From the NCBI GenBank assembly GCA_030512295.1, contig JAULSR010000001.1, positions 2,046,001-2,110,000 of the forward strand: 64,000 nt of DNA. The letters run 5' to 3'. Positions within the stretch are counted from its first letter, which is position 1. Each line of letters opens with the position of its first letter. This document shows, piece after piece, positions 59,646 through 64,000 of the stretch. The notes beneath the pieces were generated by a model. That model saw only the letters and a program-made list of their open reading frames with translations. It was not told the origin of the DNA and ran no database searches. The translations under genes were made by a program, and so were the position numbers. Origin of the DNA: Bombardia bombarda (lineage: Eukaryota; Ascomycota; Sordariomycetes; Sordariales; Lasiosphaeriaceae).

Positions 59646-62574
59646 GTTGAGAGAGTCGGTGTTCTACGACCCATTGAGTGCGACCGTCGGGCCCCAGTTG
59701 TCGGCGAATGCCCCGCGCGAAAAGAGATAGAGAGGGGCGATGAGGCGGGCGATGAGGCGGGTTGGAGGAGACGCGGGTGGACGCGGTGGCTAGCCTAGAG
59801 AACAATCGAGCTCTGGTCCGGGGTGCTCTGTCTCTCACAGGGTCGAGGTAAAGACGCAATCGAGATCGCCGTTTGAAGATGTGCAGGCTGCGCCGCCGTA
59901 TCTACTATCCAGCGGAGTCTAGCGTGGAGGGATGGTGATGTCGGAGAAATTTTCTGACCTCCGATGGCCCAAAAATTGCCCTTATTTTCTGCCCCAAAAG
60001 CTGATACACAACCGACAAGATAGGCTCTGAAAAACTTTTTATTCCCAATCCGAAGGAAAATTCAATTTAGGCCACCACGTTGCATCGCAATTCACTCGGG
60101 TATATAGTGTGGAAAAAGCATTATATCATCCCATTACCTGTCGATCTACCTGTACTTCACTTTACTTATTCATCCTCATCAATAACTTCACCGTGAGCTC
60201 CTGTTCCCAGAGTCCCAATGGTTCTGGCGGTCGGCATCTTCTTGCCCGGCAGGAGCCGCCAGCGGGATAAAAAAAGATAAGATAGTAGGGAGGGATGGAG
60301 ACTAGACTCACCAACAGCCATTGCCTCTAAACTGCGCCAAATAAGTTAGCGACTTTGGATGACTAACCCCCCTTGCAGGTAATCACTGATCAATTCCCCG
60401 TTCTCAGGCGGGACCACAACGCCCGCCAGGTTCATCTCACACCGTAAAAGTTAAACCCTCCGCTTAGTGGGTAAGGTGAGCTGAGCCGGGATACCTGCCA
60501 ACCTGTCAAAAGAGGTGAATGACCTGGATGTCTCTTGACCTTTCAGATGAAATGGAATGTACAGAAGACATGGACGCGTCTTTTGATCATCCTTTAGGTA
60601 CAATCCGTGTCCTGTGCCTCTCTATCCCAATACTATTTATGGCAAGACTACCCATATACATATTCATAATGAGAACCGGATCTACGGAATACTTGCAGCA
60701 TAAGACTTGCTTATACAGCAAAGTCCAGGATTACAGAAACAGCATGCATGCACTACGAGTCAATCACCGGGTTACCGGAAGGAAGTTCATCGAGTCTGGA
60801 CTCCAAATAACACAAATGTGAAAAGAGCCCCCTGTCGTGCTAGCCAGTAAACTTAGAGCCTCCCAGAGCGCCGGAGCCGAAGCAAGGCATCTGCAGCTTG
60901 CGTCGCGGTGGTGGTTCGATTCCCCCAAGTTACCCCGCGAACTCGAAGTCCCTGCTCGGGGAGAAGGAAGGAATCCGGAGCGCCGGATGTTACACCAGGG
61001 CGGCGCGGTCACCAGGGGTCACCAGTCTAGGGCTAACGGCGCCGCATGTTGTGTACAGTGTCTATTTGTCGGTTGCCTATCCGAATCCGATACTCGGGTC
61101 ATTATGTCGTTGTGTAACCCCGGGGTCGGGCTCCAATCCGGTGATAAAGCAGACTGGTGGACGTCCCAGCTACACTAAGAGACGGAATATCGGAATAGCG
61201 GAATATTATGGAGATTCATGGGGAACAGCCGTTGAATATATTTCGCTAAACATTAGCCCGAGCATCCATTGAGAGCGTGTGTTGCTAATCAGTACAGCTC
61301 GTTTAATGCCGACAGATGCCGCCGTTAGAGGAGGAGGGTCTGGTCGCAACTGATTGCTGATCTGTGAGGAGGCGCTTGCTGGAATTGGAATTAATGGCCT
61401 CGCTAGTCTACGGGGAGAGGAGAAGGGGTGTTGTATTTATTCGTCAATGAATGCCGAGAGTGAGAGTGGATGGAACCCGAATTTGTCGTGAGCCGTGACT
61501 GGAGCGGCGAGTCGTTGAGCGGGATGCGGGGTAGTTTAGTTGGCTTAGGTCTAACAATTACAGATCACGGCTACCCCGTTTTCGGCCACCACCACACGTT
61601 TGTGATTAGGTACCTAGTAGCATACTTCCGACCTGCATTTACACATCAGTGATGCACAATGGACGAATGTGGTCTTTTTCAATTGGAAGGAGCGAACGCA
61701 AGCATAACGCAAGCATAACGCAAGTACTTGGGGGGCAGTTTCCCCTCGCTCCCATCTGCCCGATTCCATCTCATCATTACCTTATGAACTAAGGGCCTCA
61801 CTAGCTAGGATGTGGGGAAGACGAGACGAGACTGATGACGCAGGAGAGGCCTTGTGACGGTGGGACGCCTCTGGTACGGACCGGGGTTGCACCATCGCCC
61901 TTTTTCGTCCCTCTTTGTAGCGGTGGCCCGACACTGGCACTGGAGAAGTCATATGGCCTTTTCTTTCGGCCTGGCCTGGCCATTTCGGTACGCCCTCCTG
62001 AATACGCCCAATCCGTCTCAGCATCTCAACAATGCACAATGGATGTTGCCCCGCCGTCTCCCCCCAAACGGGTACACACAAGCAGCCCGATGCAGCATGC
62101 AGGCCGTTCCCTTCCCTTAGCCCACGAACCCACTTGCCCACTTGCCCACTTGCTGCTACCTACACTGTTCAGACGGAGAATGGATGGCGGCCATGTGGAG
62201 TCTGATCGCTCTCTCCCTTGTACCACCCCTCGTACCCTCCACCTCGCCCTCCACCTCACAACCCCGCTCCAGAGTCCTTGTCCACTCTTGTCCACTCAAC
62301 TGCCAAGTTTGCATCTCGGGCACTTTTAGTCGGGAACACCCTTCATCCTTCTCCTCTTCCCACTTCTGCTTTATCTCCTCTCCAATTTTCATATAAGCCC
62401 GAGTCGGGAACCGTATAACCTTTCCCCCTCTCTTTCTCTCTCTCCCTCTCCCATTCCCGAGACTTGACAGCCACCCACCTGCTCCAATCTCCACCGCCAC
62501 AGAGCTGCCCCTCCCCCCCCCACCACCCCTATACCCCTCAACTTTACTCCCCCATTTTCAGCCTCGTCGCCAAC
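59646..62574. other. Divergent intergenic region, no gene supported
   Basis: The starts of the Tbf1-like gene and the aldehyde dehydrogenase face away across 2.9 kb. The last 400 bp are C/T-rich with CCACTTGCC-type short repeats and a CTCTCTTTCTCTC run, typical of the promoter and leader of a highly expressed fungal gene. A small GCATAACGCAA triplication is at about 61700-61725. A T-loop-like GGTTCGATTCC at 60912 lacks a tRNA context. Confidence 0.5.
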
Positions 62575-64000
62575 ATGTCGAACCTGTTCGTCGAGCTGAA
62601 GACGCCGATTACCGGCAGCTTCCAGCAGCCAACTGGACTGTAAGTCACCTAGCTCCACAGATTGCCTCTTCCCCTTTTCCCTTTGTCTAATAAACAACGT
62701 TCCATAGCTTCATCAACAACGAGTTCGTGGAGGGTATCGATAAGCAGACGTTCGAGGTCATTAACCCCACAACCGAGGAGGTCATCTGCTCCGTCCACGA
62801 GGCCACCGAGAAGGATGTCGATATTGCCGTCGCCGCTGCCCGCAAGGCCTTTGAGGGCTCGTGGCGCCAGGTCACCCCCCAGCAGCGCAGCATCTACCTG
62901 ATCAAGCTGGCCGAGCTCTGCGAGAAGAACATCGACCTTCTCGCCGCCGTTGAGTCTCTCGACAATGGCAAGTCCATCTCTCTGGCTCGTGGGGACGTCA
63001 ACTCCGTCATCGGCTGCATAAGGTACTATGGCGGCTGGGCCGACAAGGTCGAGGGCAAGACCATCGATATTGCCCCCGATATGTTCCACTACACCAGGTC
63101 CGAGCCTGTAAGTCAAGTCCCTTGCTGAATTACCCCCTATTCACCCACAAGCGCGCTAACAACCATGTCAACAGCTCGGTGTCTGTGGTCAAATCATCCC
63201 GTGGAACTTCCCCCTTCTCATGCTGGCCTGGAAGATCGGACCTGCCCTCGCAACCGGCAACACCATCGTCCTCAAGACAGCCGAGCAGACCCCCCTCTCC
63301 GGCCTCATCTTCGCGACACTCGTCAAGGAGGCTGGCTTCCCCCCCGGAGTCCTCAACATCATCTCCGGTCTCGGCCGGGTCGCCGGCGCCGCCATCTCGT
63401 CCCACATGGGCGTCGACAAGGTAGCATTCACCGGCTCCACCCCCGTCGGCCGCACCATCATGAAGGCGGCGGCCGCGTCCAACCTGAAGAAGGTGACCCT
63501 CGAGCTCGGCGGCAAGTCGCCCAACATCGTCTTCAACGACGCCGACATTGAGCAGGCCATCAGCTGGGTCAACTTTGGCATCTACTACAACCACGGGCAG
63601 ACGTGCTGCGCCGGCTCGCGCATCTACGTGCAGGACGGCATCTACGACAAGTTCCTCGAGGCGTTCAAGAAGCGCGCGGCGGAGAACAAGGTCGGCGACC
63701 CGTTCCACCACGAGACCTTCCAGGGCCCCCAGGTCAGCAAGATCCAGTACGACCGCATCATGGACTACATCAAGATCGGCAAGGAGGAGGGCGCCACGTG
63801 CGAGATTGGCGGCGAGCGCCACGGCGACAAGGGCTACTTCATCCAGCCCACCATCTTCTCCAACGTCACCAACGACATGAAGATCATGCAGGAGGAGATT
63901 TTCGGTCCTGTTGCGGCGATTGCCAAGTTCACACACGAGGAGGAGGTCATTGCGCTGGGCAATGACACCAACTACGGCCTGGCTGCTGCTGTGCACACAA
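62575..64000 (+). CDS. NAD(P)-dependent aldehyde dehydrogenase (3' end cut by window edge)
   Basis: Exons 62575-62639, 62708-63107 and 63175 onward give 430 residues before the right edge; the family usually has about 496. The protein is a class 1/2 aldehyde dehydrogenase oxidising aldehydes (such as acetaldehyde) to acids. Motifs: NPTTEEVICSV near the N-terminus, IPWNFPLLMLAWKIGPALA for the cofactor-binding Asn, GFPPGVLNII, FTGSTPVGR, VTLELGGKSP with the general-base Glu, NHGQTCCAGSR with the nucleophilic Cys, and EEIFGPVAAI. No targeting sequence is obvious, so it is probably cytosolic. It resembles Aspergillus aldA in sequence and short intron layout. A long pyrimidine-rich leader precedes the ATG. 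The frame is strongly GC3-biased from exon 2 on, typical of high expression. Confidence 0.95.

Noticed and set aside
60880..60960. A tRNA-like T-loop (GGTTCGATTCC)
   Set aside because: The T-stem has a mismatch, and no A-box, anticodon arm or matching 5' acceptor strand lies at the right distance.

Overview
This window comes from a filamentous ascomycete, probably a sordariomycete. Genes are split by many 55-120 nt GT-AG introns and spaced by AT/GC-mixed intergenic DNA rich in microsatellites. The gene set includes UPF3, a PP6-type phosphatase, a GID5/ARMC8-like armadillo protein, a Tbf1-like telobox protein, a Pth11-like receptor and a complete reducing polyketide synthase. Exon structures were worked out by hand from splice signals, reading phase and family motifs. 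Where a model is given, the exon lengths sum to a whole number of codons.

Layout. 1-209 is the start of a minus-strand conserved gene. 210-6640 holds no gene I can support. 6644-7636 is an orphan coiled-coil protein built from tandem repeats. 12111-13045 is an opsin-related membrane protein without the retinal lysine. 15099-18447 is the armadillo protein. 19403-47684 looks like one secondary-metabolite cluster plus debris: a 2508-residue HR-PKS (minus); a divergent AYR1-like SDR with an 8-nt exon (plus); a cupin (minus); a second SDR (minus); an epimerase relic (plus); a secreted BBE-type FAD oxidase (minus); a third SDR (plus); a Pth11-like seven-helix protein (minus); a P450 (plus); an NmrA-like gene broken by a 5-bp duplication (minus); and a P450 relic with several lesions (minus). 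50303-64000 returns to housekeeping genes: UPF3, PP6-type phosphatase, Tbf1-like protein and an aldehyde dehydrogenase cut by the right edge.

How the genes may work together. An HR-PKS with no releasing domain and a collapsed methyltransferase, grouped with several SDRs, a cupin, an FAD oxidase and a P450, matches the gene content known for fungal salicylaldehyde-type clusters (trichoxide, flavoglaucin, sordarial, pyriculol). The inference is that the PKS builds an unmethylated reduced chain, SDRs and cupin shape and aromatise it to a salicyl alcohol or aldehyde, the BBE oxidase interconverts alcohol and aldehyde, and the P450 hydroxylates. No cluster transcription factor or transporter is visible. 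Three neighbouring genes are visibly decayed, so the locus appears to be losing parts on its right side.
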